DNA of 64,000 nt. It comes from Leptospira inadai serovar Lyme str. 10 (GTDB taxonomy: Bacteria; Spirochaetota; Leptospiria; Leptospirales; Leptospiraceae). The stretch spans positions 1 to 64,000 of the forward strand of contig NZ_AHMM02000023.1 of NCBI RefSeq assembly GCF_000243675.2, read 5' to 3'. Both the position numbers and the translations under genes were made by a program. The notes under the pieces were generated by a model that saw only the letters and a program-made list of their open reading frames with translations, did not search any database and was not told where the DNA came from. Every line of letters begins with the position of its first letter. Within the stretch, counting starts at the first letter, position 1. This document shows, piece by piece, positions 28,701-36,721 of this stretch.

Positions 28701-29374
28701 CCCATATCGGCAAACGGATCTTCTGCTCCCGAACTTCCGAACGGGTCGGTGACCGGTTCTTCAGGATTAGCTCCACCCATGTCTGCAAACGGATCCGATT
28801 CTGCAGGGCTAAATTCTTCGTTAGGGGGAGAATCGAAGGGGGATTCCAGCTCTTGGCTTGAATCCATCCCGGCAAAGGGATCCTCTTCTCCCGATCCGAA
28901 ATCTTCCATCCCAGTCGGTGAGGGCTCTTCACTCGGAAATTCTTCGGCAAAGGGATCTTCGGGAGGAGTGGAGAAATCGTCCGCTGCGGTCGGTTCCCCT
29001 TCTCCCATCCGAGCAAACGGATCCTCCTCTTCGGAAGTTTTTCCCGCTCCGGACGGCGGTTGATTTAATAATTCATCTAAGTCGATATCGTCTTCGTCGG
29101 AAAAAGAAATGGGCTTGGGTCTTCCGGTAGACGGAGTCGGTTCGCCGTCTTCTTCCGCTTCTCCGAATTCACTCTCGGACTCTTCTCGGTTTTCTTCTTC
29201 CGGTTCTTCCTCGCCGATGGAAATGGGCATGGTAAAGCCCATCTTGTCCCGAAATGCGGAAAGCATCGGGTTGAGATCTTCCGATGTTTCGGGGTTTCGA
29301 CTCAGTGGGTCCAGTATGGAGCGTATTTGCTCCAAGTCCTGGGGGGAGTATTCTGGAGATGAGGGCTCGGCCAT
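25703..29374 (-). CDS. Large TPR protein with DPF-repeat acidic tail and one membrane segment
   Basis: 1223 residues. Residues 1-390 are acidic and low in order, with 11 copies of the tripeptide DPF between about 118 and 327 (typical units EDPFADMG, SDPFADMG, ADPFADFS) plus one EPF and one SPF. A short helical unit follows (LSDEELAIIQKEIL ... VIEAIVQDKLSKKAQRDLLEL). After the basic stretch KRKRVRR comes one membrane helix (491-511), so the acidic tail should be cytoplasmic and the rest periplasmic. From about 520 to the end are TPR-like helical repeats, for example EKATAGIAKIYYNRREFGKA and GKNYAEGYYQRGIYYLALKE. It is probably a scaffold; its partners are unknown. AAGGA stands before ATG 29374. 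Confidence 0.78.
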   Translation of the reverse strand: MAEPSSPEYSPQDLEQIRSILDPLSRNPETSEDLNPMLSAFRDKMGFTMPISIGEEEPEEENREESESEFGEAEEDGEPTPSTGRPKPISFSDEDDIDLDELLNQPPSGAGKTSEEEDPFARMGEGEPTAADDFSTPPEDPFAEEFPSEEPSPTGMEDFGSGEEDPFAGMDSSQELESPFDSPPNEEFSPAESDPFADMGGANPEEPVTDPFGSSGAEDPFADMGVGTSTTEDPFADFDASSMENAPGDEFGLGEGDPFGASPSHESDFGDLGFDSGTGEGEPFTAEPGPSDSDPFSDFAPVSGAGGQDPFSDLSGATSLPEADPFADFSSEPVSEMDLGSTPPGQDFTSFSPDLDAESDSDGDLGAPSFEDDLRSLGGEDKEDLDRSLSDEELAIIQKEILRYPPVLRRSVIEAIVQDKLSKKAQRDLLELIKVESTPEDVAAFLSAALGTTINLTDRSGAYSADGIPIIASDPIYTKEGLLEKRKRVRRTIYTIAAGLLLAFGSYFTYFGIIRPRQAAQHYENGLEQIREMGAKKILGQLGEDERKKYLISIESNFDKGAEILPNDLKYLNLYGVEYSRAGEYELSFGKLFGRIEPDLGFSGTVDSWNRRENAPLVKLAPGESWNDKKLKSHLGINQGVEGIRFLLDQEKTPRKVVAAGAFLVMRLKERIHENDTYRNLGWFHSQVTPDFAEPDGKRGKFKNDALSIDYYRRVFTDGESPYDEKATAGIAKIYYNRREFGKAASFYNRIVEANPKSIPGQAGLVSTYIEMWKESGDPQFVLNHHRLLRNNLDMESELPFYILTKLASFYTALDSEELRIKYNINPVDQVSGIEIEESALRMLDTIYRKSQEDERTKVEIDGKNYAEGYYQRGIYYLALKENVQARRFFEKAASLDEKHWLAVLELAEHSIRVGNFEEAGDLLREAENRYNRNVRWFGTKDEDETLLEGNPTRIYFDQGKIRYLLSAGLTGKESIKEFPGRKIYPFRARFEEDGKSLSVLKEEEERKNRRNELKASLAEFAKVNSDEPKYDLIRKWRRELPSSIRREMKFFQGWVEYMDADFDKALADWTGFEDKDEYYNPTLLMGKGNALFYTKQTKTALGYYLRVKDDMEEKIPAMGIPKADDPYHQEVYQTLTAAYNNIGACYEILAKKATGQQSESYTAEALQNYWKAIETARKIGESSEISLSNKDLLFKREALKQDPILEDWVSPTLESIRDLVRK

Positions 29375-29502
29375 AAAGTCCTTAGGGATACTATCGGCTT
29401 AATCGAAAAAGATCAAAGAATTTTTCCTTATGTCGGATCCATCTATAAGACTCGGGAAATCCGCTTAGGGTTTCCGGGTTTTTCTACGACAATCGCAACA
29501 GA

Positions 29503-30375
29503 ATGATTCCGGCCAACAAAACCAAGGCAGTCGTATTTTTGACCCTAATTCTTACTTTCGCTTTAGCCGCCGACGAGGCGGAGGACTGGATCGGTGCTTT
29601 CCGATCCGCAGATTACGAAGAGGGTGAAGAAGCCCTTACCGAGGAAAAAATCTATTATTTCTGGCAGTTAGAAAATTTGAGGCGGGCGGTGCCTCCTAGG
29701 TTTATTCGATACGTCGATACGGCTACTTCCTTACAAACGGGAAAATTGCTGAATCGAGGAGTTTTGTTTTCGTACGAAGGTTTACAAAACGACGAGGTAA
29801 GCGTTTGCGGGGAATTCAATCACTGGCAATGTGTTCCTTTACAAAAAAATGATAAGGGCGTTTTTTACGGAATCATAGATATAGTCGGGGAACCTTCTTA
29901 CGATCCGAAGCCGGCCTACGAATATAAATTTCGGGTGGATGGCCTTTTTACCCACGATCCCGGTAATCCCGATACCTACGAAGATGGGGCAGGTTCTCTG
30001 GTATCTAGAATCGCGTATCGTCAAGGCGGGCCGAATAAACAAATTAGTACCAGAATACTAGAGGATTCGCCCCACGAAGAAAAAGAATTTAGAACCGTCG
30101 AATTTAGAATCTATCAACCCCAAGCCGAGTCGGTGACCCTTGTCGGGGATTTCAATCATTGGGATCCGGAAACGGATTTTATGGAGAAAGAAAGAAACGG
30201 CGTTTTTAGAATCCTGAAGAAATTGAAACCGGGAGAATACCTTTATAATTTCGTTGTGGACGGCAAGGTGATACCCGACACCTACAATCCCTTGACTCTG
30301 CTACGCGAAGACACGGGAGAGATCTCATCCGCCTTAAACGTACCCGAACGTTCCGGTGTCTTGGAGAGAAAATAA
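29503..30375 (+). CDS. Exported protein with two CBM48/AMPK-beta-like domains
   Basis: 290 residues with a signal peptide (KTKAVVFLTLILTFALAADE). Two early-set glycogen-binding-like modules follow. The first has VSVCGEFNHWQCVPL and YEYKFRVDGLFTHDPGNPDTY, the second VTLVGDFNHWDPETDFM and GEYLYNFVVDGKVIPDTYNP. The motif G-[ED]-F-N-H-W is the starch/glycogen-contacting element of isoamylase N-terminal and AMPK-beta domains. No catalytic domain is present. A periplasmic role in binding alpha-glucans or another surface sugar is likely. Divergent from the DPF/TPR gene. Confidence 0.78.
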   Translation: MIPANKTKAVVFLTLILTFALAADEAEDWIGAFRSADYEEGEEALTEEKIYYFWQLENLRRAVPPRFIRYVDTATSLQTGKLLNRGVLFSYEGLQNDEVSVCGEFNHWQCVPLQKNDKGVFYGIIDIVGEPSYDPKPAYEYKFRVDGLFTHDPGNPDTYEDGAGSLVSRIAYRQGGPNKQISTRILEDSPHEEKEFRTVEFRIYQPQAESVTLVGDFNHWDPETDFMEKERNGVFRILKKLKPGEYLYNFVVDGKVIPDTYNPLTLLREDTGEISSALNVPERSGVLERK

Positions 30376-30457
30376 AAAGTCCGATTTAGGAAGAGCATCG
30401 CAGGACTAAATCTAGATTGACCTAGAACCTTGCTAGCCGGAATCTTTGCTTCCCACC

Positions 30458-31183
30458 ATGGAAAAGCTTCGCTTATCGGTTTACTTGGTCATTGCGATCA
30501 TAGTTGTGATTCTGGTATATGCCTTGTTAAAAAGCTGGTTTGTCTATGACCGAGGGATCGAAATTTCCAAATCGTCCTCTAACAAAAGTGAGACGGTATA
30601 TGTGGAACCCGACGACGATTTATTGGAGCATTCCTCGGTTGCTTGGGGGCGCTTTCTTTACTATCCCTTAAATCTGAATCGGGATAGGGAAAATTTCGGA
30701 CCGCGCAAAACCTTAAATCATGCTCAGAATCTGGTCGTTGTCGATTTGTTAAGCGGCAAAATTCGGAAAGTATTTTCCAAGAGTGTTTATATTTGGGATT
30801 ATTTCTACGCTCAGGAAGAGACGGAAATTTTCCGTTCCAGCGAATCCGTCGAACCGAATCCGGATACTTTTCCCGGATTACGGACCGGTCGAAAATTTAT
30901 CGTAGTGGGAATGCCGGAAGATACCAATAAGGACGGGTATTTGAATCAGAAGGATTCCAAGAAAGTATTCGTATACGATCCGATTAGCGAAGAATTGATA
31001 CAGGTGCTTCCTAAAAAACATTATTTGGAAAAATTTCTTCCGGATTCTCCCAAAGATCGGTTGGTTATGATCGTTCGCAGGGAAGAGGATACGGCTTCCG
31101 GAGGAAAGAAGAAACCCTCTCTACCGACGGTATTTATTTACGATACCGCCTCTAAAAAGGGCCAGCTCGTCGCGAGACCATAA
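30458..31183 (+). CDS. Anchored periplasmic protein with a calcium-loop motif
   Basis: 241 residues: one N-terminal membrane helix (LRLSVYLVIAIIVVILVYALL) then a soluble domain with beta-propeller-like phrases (NLVVVDLLSGKIRKVF, KKVFVYDPISEELIQVL, TVFIYDTASKKGQLVA). Between these is DTNKDGYLNQKD, the D-x-N-x-D-G-x-x-x-x-x-D pattern of EF-hand or dockerin calcium loops. Function unknown. The frame opens with TTG 30446; ATG 30458 is preferred because the signal anchor follows it directly, though the ribosome site is weak either way. Confidence 0.6.
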   Translation: MEKLRLSVYLVIAIIVVILVYALLKSWFVYDRGIEISKSSSNKSETVYVEPDDDLLEHSSVAWGRFLYYPLNLNRDRENFGPRKTLNHAQNLVVVDLLSGKIRKVFSKSVYIWDYFYAQEETEIFRSSESVEPNPDTFPGLRTGRKFIVVGMPEDTNKDGYLNQKDSKKVFVYDPISEELIQVLPKKHYLEKFLPDSPKDRLVMIVRREEDTASGGKKKPSLPTVFIYDTASKKGQLVARP

Positions 31184-31210
31184 GTCGTTTCGCGACTGCT
31201 TGTCTTTTTT
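31183..31210 (+). terminator. Possible terminator after the calcium-loop protein gene
   Basis: AGTCG (31183-31187) pairs with CGACT (31193-31197) and is followed by GCTTGTC and six T. The stem is short and the T run is seven bases away, so it is only a moderate candidate. Confidence 0.4.
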
Positions 31211-31214
31211 AAAA

Positions 31215-32162
31215 TTATTCCTCTCTAGATTCCAACCAGCGCTCCGCCTCTAATGCGGCCATACAACCGGAACCCGCCGCAGTAATCGCTTGTCGATAAT
31301 TTTTATCCTGAACGTCTCCGGCAGCAAAAACTCCTTCGATATTCGTTTTCGTGGTTCCCGGGATCGTTTTAATATAACCGGTCTCGTCCAACTCCAATTG
31401 ACCTTCGAAGATTTCCGTATTCGGTTTATGACCGATCGCATAAAAGAGACCTCCGACAGGAAGTTCTCTGGTCTTACCGGAAGGAATATCCTTTACTGTT
31501 AGCGCGGTTAATTGGTTTCCGTTTCCCGACGCCGCTTCCACCGTCGTGTTCCAAAGAATCTCGATTTTCGGATGGGTTGTCGCGCGCTTTTGCATGATCT
31601 TAGAAGCACGCAGACTGTCTCGTCTGTGCACCAAATATACTTTCGAGGCGAACTTGGTTAAGTGAGACGCTTCTTCGACGGCGGAATCTCCGCCTCCGAT
31701 TACGGCCAGTTCTTTGTTTCTATAAATCGGAAGTGCGCCGTCGCAAACCGCGCAAGCGGAGATTCCTTTTTGCCAATAAGAATCTTCTCCTGCAATGAAC
31801 ATTCTTTTGGCGGTCGCTCCTGTCGCGATGATGACGGACTCGGCTTCGATCAATTCGTCGTCGGACCAGAGCTTAAACGGTCTGGAAGAAAAATCCACTT
31901 TCGTAATGTTTTGAGTATGGATCGTGGTGCCGTACTTTTCCGATTGAGCTCGGAAAAGCTGTGTTAGATGAGTTCCGTCGATTCCTTCCGGAAATCCGGG
32001 AAAATTCTCTACTTCGGTTGTCGTAGTTAATTGACCTCCGGCAGCAATTCCACCGGCCATAAAACCTTCGTACATGACTGGGCGAAGATTGGCTCTCGCT
32101 GCATAGATTGCTGCCGTATGCCCGGCAGGACCGGAACCGATAATTACGACTTTATGAGACAT
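31215..32162 (-). CDS. trxB: Thioredoxin reductase
   Basis: 315 residues, low-molecular-weight type. FAD-binding [18 protein letters not shown] at the N-terminus, redox pair C137-A-V-C140 in the [12 protein letters not shown] segment, NADPH-binding [15 protein letters not shown], and [21 protein letters not shown] near the end. It passes electrons from NADPH to thioredoxin in the cytoplasm. The promoter is clear (TTTACA at 32226-32231 and TACAAT at 32202-32207, minus strand, 18-base spacer), and a perfect palindrome sits at the predicted transcription start, so it is probably controlled by a peroxide- or metal-sensing repressor. Confidence 0.96.
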   Translation of the reverse strand: MSHKVVIIGSGPAGHTAAIYAARANLRPVMYEGFMAGGIAAGGQLTTTTEVENFPGFPEGIDGTHLTQLFRAQSEKYGTTIHTQNITKVDFSSRPFKLWSDDELIEAESVIIATGATAKRMFIAGEDSYWQKGISACAVCDGALPIYRNKELAVIGGGDSAVEEASHLTKFASKVYLVHRRDSLRASKIMQKRATTHPKIEILWNTTVEAASGNGNQLTALTVKDIPSGKTRELPVGGLFYAIGHKPNTEIFEGQLELDETGYIKTIPGTTKTNIEGVFAAGDVQDKNYRQAITAAGSGCMAALEAERWLESREE

Positions 32163-32180
32163 ATCTGAAAACCCCTATAG

Positions 32181-32199
32181 ATTTAGAATGATTCTAAAT
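32181..32199. promoter_or_regulatory. PerR/Fur-type operator overlapping the trxB start site
   Basis: ATTTAGAATGATTCTAAAT is a perfect 9-1-9 palindrome centred on 32190. Its core TTAGAATNATTCTAA has the 7-1-7 shape of PerR boxes of the Fur family. It begins three bases downstream of the predicted -10 of trxB and covers the expected start of transcription, where a repressor would block it. Confidence 0.65.
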
Positions 32200-32201
32200 T
32201 G

Positions 32202-32231
32202 ATTGTATTGTTTAGACTGGTTTCTTGTAAA
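32202..32231 (-). promoter_or_regulatory. trxB promoter
   Basis: On the minus strand TTTACA (32231-32226) and TACAAT (32207-32202), each five of six matches to the consensus, are separated by 18 bases. The start would fall near 32195, about 33 bases before the trxB ATG. Confidence 0.6.
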
Positions 32232-32332
32232 GTATATCTTTTTTCCGAGAGCTGATTCGGCTCCTGGAAACTAATCGATTGGAATCGAATTGGCTTGCCA
32301 GTCCAGCCCCTTCGCCGATGCTTCCCGTATCC

Positions 32333-33610
32333 ATGAGTTTTGCGAAAAAGGCAGGATGGACCCTCTTTTTGGTAGGAATCGCATTCCTGGGCACGGAAAT
32401 CGGACTTCGGTTCCTCAAATCCCCCTCTCTCCAGTACTATAGAGATCTAAAAGTTCTGCATCGGTACCATCCGGATTACTACGTGGGTCTAGAGCCGAAT
32501 CAGTCCCTTTTCGTAAGGCATTTTGCCGGGAAATGGGAGGGACGGATTTCCACGAATTCCCTGGGCTTGCGCGGAACTAAAGATCCGATTGCGAACCGAC
32601 CCAAGCTCTTATGTCTAGGCGATAGCCTTGTGATGGGATTTGGAGTGGGGGATCCGGATACGTTTTGCTCTTTGCTGGATGGTCTGGAGCTAAAGGGAGG
32701 CGCCCGGCAATCCCTGAATTTAGGAGTGGATGCCTACGGTTCTTCGGGTTCGTATCTGAGGCTGAAAGATATCGGCGCTCGACTGGATCATGTTTCCGAG
32801 GTTCTATTCTTTATTTCGCCGAATGATTTCGATATGCCGGAAGCGTTGGCTGCTAAAGGAATCCTTCCCGACGATCAGACGGATGCTGCGAGAGAATCGG
32901 ATCCGAATTATAGAAGAAATTTTCGAATTCAATTCGAACTCACGAAATGGTCTTACGCTTTGCAAGCCATGAAGCTGGCTTGGGAGCAATTATCGGTCAC
33001 TGCCTCAGTGACCAAAATGAATATCGCGAACGAAATTAAGTCAGCGGGAATGTCCGAAAATTCGCAACCGGGAGAAAACTTAGGATCGTATATTAAGAAT
33101 TCCTTTTATCATCCTCCTAAGCGGCCGAACTGTTCCCCCCTGGCGCCGGTAATGCAGGAGGTCGCGTTAGGACCGATTTGTCCGGAACCGGTTCCTGCCG
33201 ATGTTCGCTGTTCGGATACTATACCGAAATTGACCGAGTTAGAGCCTTTACCTGAATTAACGCAACGTAGCTACGATGGAATGATCGCTCTCGCAAAGGA
33301 GAAAGGGTTTCGATTGATTCCGGTGATCGTTCCCATTCAGGTGGAAGAGATATACTGTTATAATAACGGGAAATATCATAAATTGGAAAATTACGCGATT
33401 CGGTCCGCGTCCTATTTCGAAAAGAAAGGAATCCCGGTGATGAGACTGAAGAAGGATACCGTAAGTATGTGTAAGATCGGAGCGGACGGACGGCGCATCG
33501 GCATACTAGATTATTTTATCCCGGAAGACGGACATTTTACTAAGATCGGAAACCAATGGCTGGCGGAAGCGATCGCCAAACATTTGAAGGAGAGCCCATT
33601 TGCTCTTTAA
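32333..33610 (+). CDS. SGNH-type hydrolase/acyltransferase, partner of MBOAT protein
   Basis: 425 residues from ATG 32333, with an N-terminal membrane anchor (KKAGWTLFLVGIAFLGTEIGL) and a periplasmic SGNH domain. Block I is LCLGDSLVMGFGV with the nucleophile Ser, block II NLGVDAYGSSGSYLR, block III FFISPNDFDMP with Asn, and block V EDGHFTKIGNQWL with Asp and His. The next gene, overlapping by 11 bp, is an AlgI-type MBOAT protein. In alginate, peptidoglycan and teichoic acid systems such pairs move acetyl groups out and place them on glycans. A TTG at 32279 and an ATG at 32318 are other possible starts; none has a good ribosome site. Confidence 0.78.
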   Translation: MSFAKKAGWTLFLVGIAFLGTEIGLRFLKSPSLQYYRDLKVLHRYHPDYYVGLEPNQSLFVRHFAGKWEGRISTNSLGLRGTKDPIANRPKLLCLGDSLVMGFGVGDPDTFCSLLDGLELKGGARQSLNLGVDAYGSSGSYLRLKDIGARLDHVSEVLFFISPNDFDMPEALAAKGILPDDQTDAARESDPNYRRNFRIQFELTKWSYALQAMKLAWEQLSVTASVTKMNIANEIKSAGMSENSQPGENLGSYIKNSFYHPPKRPNCSPLAPVMQEVALGPICPEPVPADVRCSDTIPKLTELEPLPELTQRSYDGMIALAKEKGFRLIPVIVPIQVEEIYCYNNGKYHKLENYAIRSASYFEKKGIPVMRLKKDTVSMCKIGADGRRIGILDYFIPEDGHFTKIGNQWLAEAIAKHLKESPFAL

Positions 33611-35030
33611 TTCGGTTCAATATTTAATTTTTGCGCCCGTTGTCATCGCAGTTTATTTTCTACTCCCCGCTAGGTTTCAGAAGTGGTGGCTACTTTTAAC
33701 GAGCCTGTATTTCTATGCGGTTTTTAGGGTTCCGTTCGTCGCGTTATTAATTTATTCCATCGTCCTGACTTATTACTGCGTAGTGTGGATGGATAAGGCC
33801 GTCACCAAATTCGGAAAATTATTTTTTTTGAATTTGGTCGTCTGGGGAAATCTGCTCCTTCTCTATTTTTTCAAGTATCTGGATTTTTCCTTTATCGCTT
33901 GGAATACGATTCTGGGTCTGCAGCCTTGCCAGTCTTGCTTCGCTTATCCCTCGGGAGTCCTTCTTCCGATGGGAATCTCGTTCTTTACGTTGCAAGCGAT
34001 CGGATATGCGGTGGACGTTTACCGTGGTCATGTGGAGAAAGCTAAGAATCTTTTTCAGTTCGGTCTGTTTTTGAGCTTCTTCCCGCAATTAGTGGCCGGG
34101 CCCATTATTCGCGCTCAGGATATGCTCCACCAATTTTTGGAAGAGTATAGATTCCAAAAAGAGAATCTGCTTCCTGGGATTCGACAAATCGCCTGGGGAT
34201 TATTTAAGAAGACGTTTGTAGCCGATCCGATTGCCTTAATCATTGATCCCGTTTATGGAAACCCGTCCGTATTCGGATGGGAGGCGTTGTCGATTTCCGC
34301 CGTTTTATTTTCCTTTCAAGTATATTGCGATTTTTCCGGCTATTCCGACGTTGCTATCGGGACAGGACGGATCATGGGCTATCATATCCCTGCCAATTTT
34401 CGGGAGCCGTTTTTATCCCAGTCCATTACCGAGCTTTGGAGGCGCTGGCATATTTCGTTCAGTTCCTGGCTGAGAGAATACGTGTACATTCCTCTCGGGG
34501 GAAACAAGAAAGGCATTCCTAGAATGTATCTAAACCTGTTTCTTACCACCTTTGTGAGCGGGATTTGGCACGGCGCCGATTGGAATTTCATTATTTGGGG
34601 AGCGATTCACGCTTTCTTAATGGTACTAGAGCGATTTATCCTGTCGTTTAAACGGATTTCGGAGGCTTGGGAAAAAGTTCCGCAAATTATAAAAGTTGCA
34701 TATACTTTCTTTTTCTTTGCGGTATCGATGTTTTTCTTTCGAGCGAAAGCCGTACCCGGATATGAGGGCAGTATCGATATCGCCTGGACCATGACCACGC
34801 GTGCGTTTACCGCTGCTAACGGATTACCGCTGGATGTCCCTCTCCCGTTATTGGTTGCGGTAGTCGCTCTCATGGCAGGAGATTATATCGTGGATCGAAA
34901 GATTCCGTTATTGGAGAAGCTTACGGATAGACCGCTTTGGGTTTACTCGATTTCCGCGGTTTTACTTTCCATTTGTTTTATTCTTTATAGCGTAACCGTA
35001 AGCCAGCCGTTTCTATATTTCCAGTTTTAA
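33600..35030 (+). CDS. MBOAT family O-acyltransferase (AlgI/DltB-like)
   Basis: 476 residues with about ten to twelve membrane segments. It begins LFNSVQYLIFAPVVIAVYFL, the usual AlgI opening, and carries GISFFTLQAIGYAVDVYRG, SITELWRRWHISFSSWLREY and SGIWHGADWNFIIWGAIHAF with the conserved His. It would move acyl groups from a cytoplasmic donor to an extracytoplasmic glycan. The start is TTG 33600, supported by AAGGAG about seven bases upstream, overlapping the SGNH gene, so the two are translationally coupled. Its stop overlaps the convergent second SGNH gene by 4 bp. Confidence 0.9.
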   Translation: MLFNSVQYLIFAPVVIAVYFLLPARFQKWWLLLTSLYFYAVFRVPFVALLIYSIVLTYYCVVWMDKAVTKFGKLFFLNLVVWGNLLLLYFFKYLDFSFIAWNTILGLQPCQSCFAYPSGVLLPMGISFFTLQAIGYAVDVYRGHVEKAKNLFQFGLFLSFFPQLVAGPIIRAQDMLHQFLEEYRFQKENLLPGIRQIAWGLFKKTFVADPIALIIDPVYGNPSVFGWEALSISAVLFSFQVYCDFSGYSDVAIGTGRIMGYHIPANFREPFLSQSITELWRRWHISFSSWLREYVYIPLGGNKKGIPRMYLNLFLTTFVSGIWHGADWNFIIWGAIHAFLMVLERFILSFKRISEAWEKVPQIIKVAYTFFFFAVSMFFFRAKAVPGYEGSIDIAWTMTTRAFTAANGLPLDVPLPLLVAVVALMAGDYIVDRKIPLLEKLTDRPLWVYSISAVLLSICFILYSVTVSQPFLYFQF

Positions 35031-36034
35031 CGGCGGGTTGAATCTTCGCTCAGGAAATCGGCAACGAGTCCGTACGTATACGGATTGGGATGTCCATCCC
35101 GGGCCAGGAAAAAAGGTTCTTGCTTCTCTTTCCAAATCGATTCCAACCTCGGTCTCAAATCCAAGACTGAAATTCGATTTTCAAGGGCGAGAGACTGGAC
35201 GTCGTTTAAGATCGGCGATTGAAAGACGGGTTTATTTGCGGAATTCGGTTCCGGTAGAAATACGATCACCAAGGGAATTTTTTTATCTTTACAAAAAGAA
35301 AATAATCGCTTTAGAGCTAGGCGATGCGGGTGATCTTTCTTTAGCGATTCCGTCGCGGTTTCCTCCTGCAAAGAAATTCGATTGTCGGCAAGGGAGGGGA
35401 GGTATTTCTCCCGCAATGCTTTCCATCCGTTAAAGACGGCGCTGTATCTGGATAAGTAGAAGGAGACTCTGGTTAAGAATCGTCTTACTCTAGATTCAAA
35501 CAGAGCTTCTTCCCGAAACGAGTCGGCGACATCGGAAATATGATAAATCCAATAGGCGGTATGCGGTGGGTCGGATCGCATCAGTAATTCTCGCAGCCTC
35601 TCCCGAATTCCTAACGTGCCTACCGCATCCACGCCTAGATTCCTGACTCGGACGGAAGAACCGATCCTTTCGCCCAACTTCCATGAAATCGATTCCCGAT
35701 CTTCCACTAAATACCCCATTGCGACGGAATCTCCTAATATCCAGATTTCCTTTTGAGCGGTAAGCGGTGTTGTTCCCGGTTCGTAGCTGATTCGTTCTCC
35801 GTTCTCATCGGTCCGTATACTGTACGAGTATTTCTTTGCGGGGTGAAAGAGGGTCAGTCGCCTATTCGGACACAATCGTATCCATGGAAGAAGATCCTTG
35901 GAAAGACAGTGCAGTTCCTTATCGGCTAATCCGAATCGAACGGATTCAAAGTAGGGGAGTCTAAGCGATATTTCTAATATTATAAAAATGAATGAAAGTA
36001 AAATTCCGATTTTAAGATAGACAAGCGACTTCAA
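35027..36034 (-). CDS. Second SGNH-type hydrolase, membrane-anchored
   Basis: 335 residues: one N-terminal membrane helix (YLKIGILLSFIFIILEISL) and an SGNH domain with WILGDSVAMGYLVED, NLGVDAVGTLGIRERL and ARDGHPNPYTYGLVADFL. The third block reads IYHISDVADS, lacking the usual Asn, so the oxyanion hole may differ. Similar in plan to the SGNH protein at 32333, but smaller. The start is TTG 36034. It is 12 bases downstream of a TPR lipoprotein gene and faces the MBOAT gene tail to tail. Confidence 0.72.
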   Translation of the reverse strand: MKSLVYLKIGILLSFIFIILEISLRLPYFESVRFGLADKELHCLSKDLLPWIRLCPNRRLTLFHPAKKYSYSIRTDENGERISYEPGTTPLTAQKEIWILGDSVAMGYLVEDRESISWKLGERIGSSVRVRNLGVDAVGTLGIRERLRELLMRSDPPHTAYWIYHISDVADSFREEALFESRVRRFLTRVSFYLSRYSAVFNGWKALREKYLPSLADNRISLQEETATESLKKDHPHRLALKRLFSFCKDKKIPLVIVFLPEPNSANKPVFQSPILNDVQSLALENRISVLDLRPRLESIWKEKQEPFFLARDGHPNPYTYGLVADFLSEDSTRR

Positions 36035-36046
36035 TGGATTCCGCGT

Positions 36047-36592
36047 TCAGGATTTTGTCGAATTATCGGGATACAGTTTTTCTTCGCACTCTCGGAACAT
36101 TCGCTTGGAAGCAGGGTTTGCATCCGGGATTCGATTTTCCTGAAAGCGCTTTCTTTCACTCGGATTTTTTTTATCATCCAACAAACATTCTTTCAAAAAC
36201 TTTGCCAGGCTTTCCCTATCCTTATCCCATCCATCGGCGAAAGATTTTAAAACCCGATCCGATTCGGTCTTCGAACCCGCTTTTAAATAAATTTCTAATA
36301 AATAGAGAAGGATGTCCGGATTCTTCGGATCCTTTATATGCGCTTTTTCTAAATAAAATGCCGCGGAGCCCGGGGCTTCGTCGCTTTCCGCCAAAAGAAT
36401 TCCCAAATTCCGATTTGCGACGACGTTATCGGGATTTTTTCTAAGCGCCAAATCATAGTAGTAAAGTGCTTCGGCGATATTGCCCTGGGAGTGTTTTTCT
36501 CGGGCGAGATTTACCCATTCCTGGGAAGAATCGCAGGAAAGAAGGATTAGGGACATAAGAAGCGCAAATACGTGTCGGAACTTCTGTCTCAT
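36047..36592 (-). CDS. TPR-repeat lipoprotein
   Basis: 181 residues. Signal peptide FRHVFALLMSLILLSC with lipobox L-L-S-C, then TPR units: AREKHSQGNIAEALYYYDLA, ALRKNPDNVVANRNLGILLA, AAFYLEKAHIKDPKNPDILL. A charged helical tail follows. It is likely an outer- or inner-membrane anchored adaptor of unknown partner. The frame opens at 36643, but the signal peptide begins at ATG 36592. Same message as the SGNH gene that follows. Confidence 0.75.
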   Translation of the reverse strand: MRQKFRHVFALLMSLILLSCDSSQEWVNLAREKHSQGNIAEALYYYDLALRKNPDNVVANRNLGILLAESDEAPGSAAFYLEKAHIKDPKNPDILLYLLEIYLKAGSKTESDRVLKSFADGWDKDRESLAKFLKECLLDDKKNPSERKRFQENRIPDANPASKRMFRECEEKLYPDNSTKS

Positions 36593-36721
36593 TTCCGTAG
36601 GTTTTTTCCGGTGGATGGATAAAATTTGACTAAAAAAAGTCATTATCTTCCGTCGAATTTGTACAATTTACGGGCCTTCCCATACCGCAATCTTAAAAAA
36701 GTTTCAATCTAGTGGGAGAAT

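Noticed and set aside
28185..29063. 292-residue serine-rich frame on the plus strand
   Set aside because: It is the mirror of the DPF-repeat section on the other strand; its Ser/Gly/Pro repeats follow from the repeated codons there, and it has no ribosome site.
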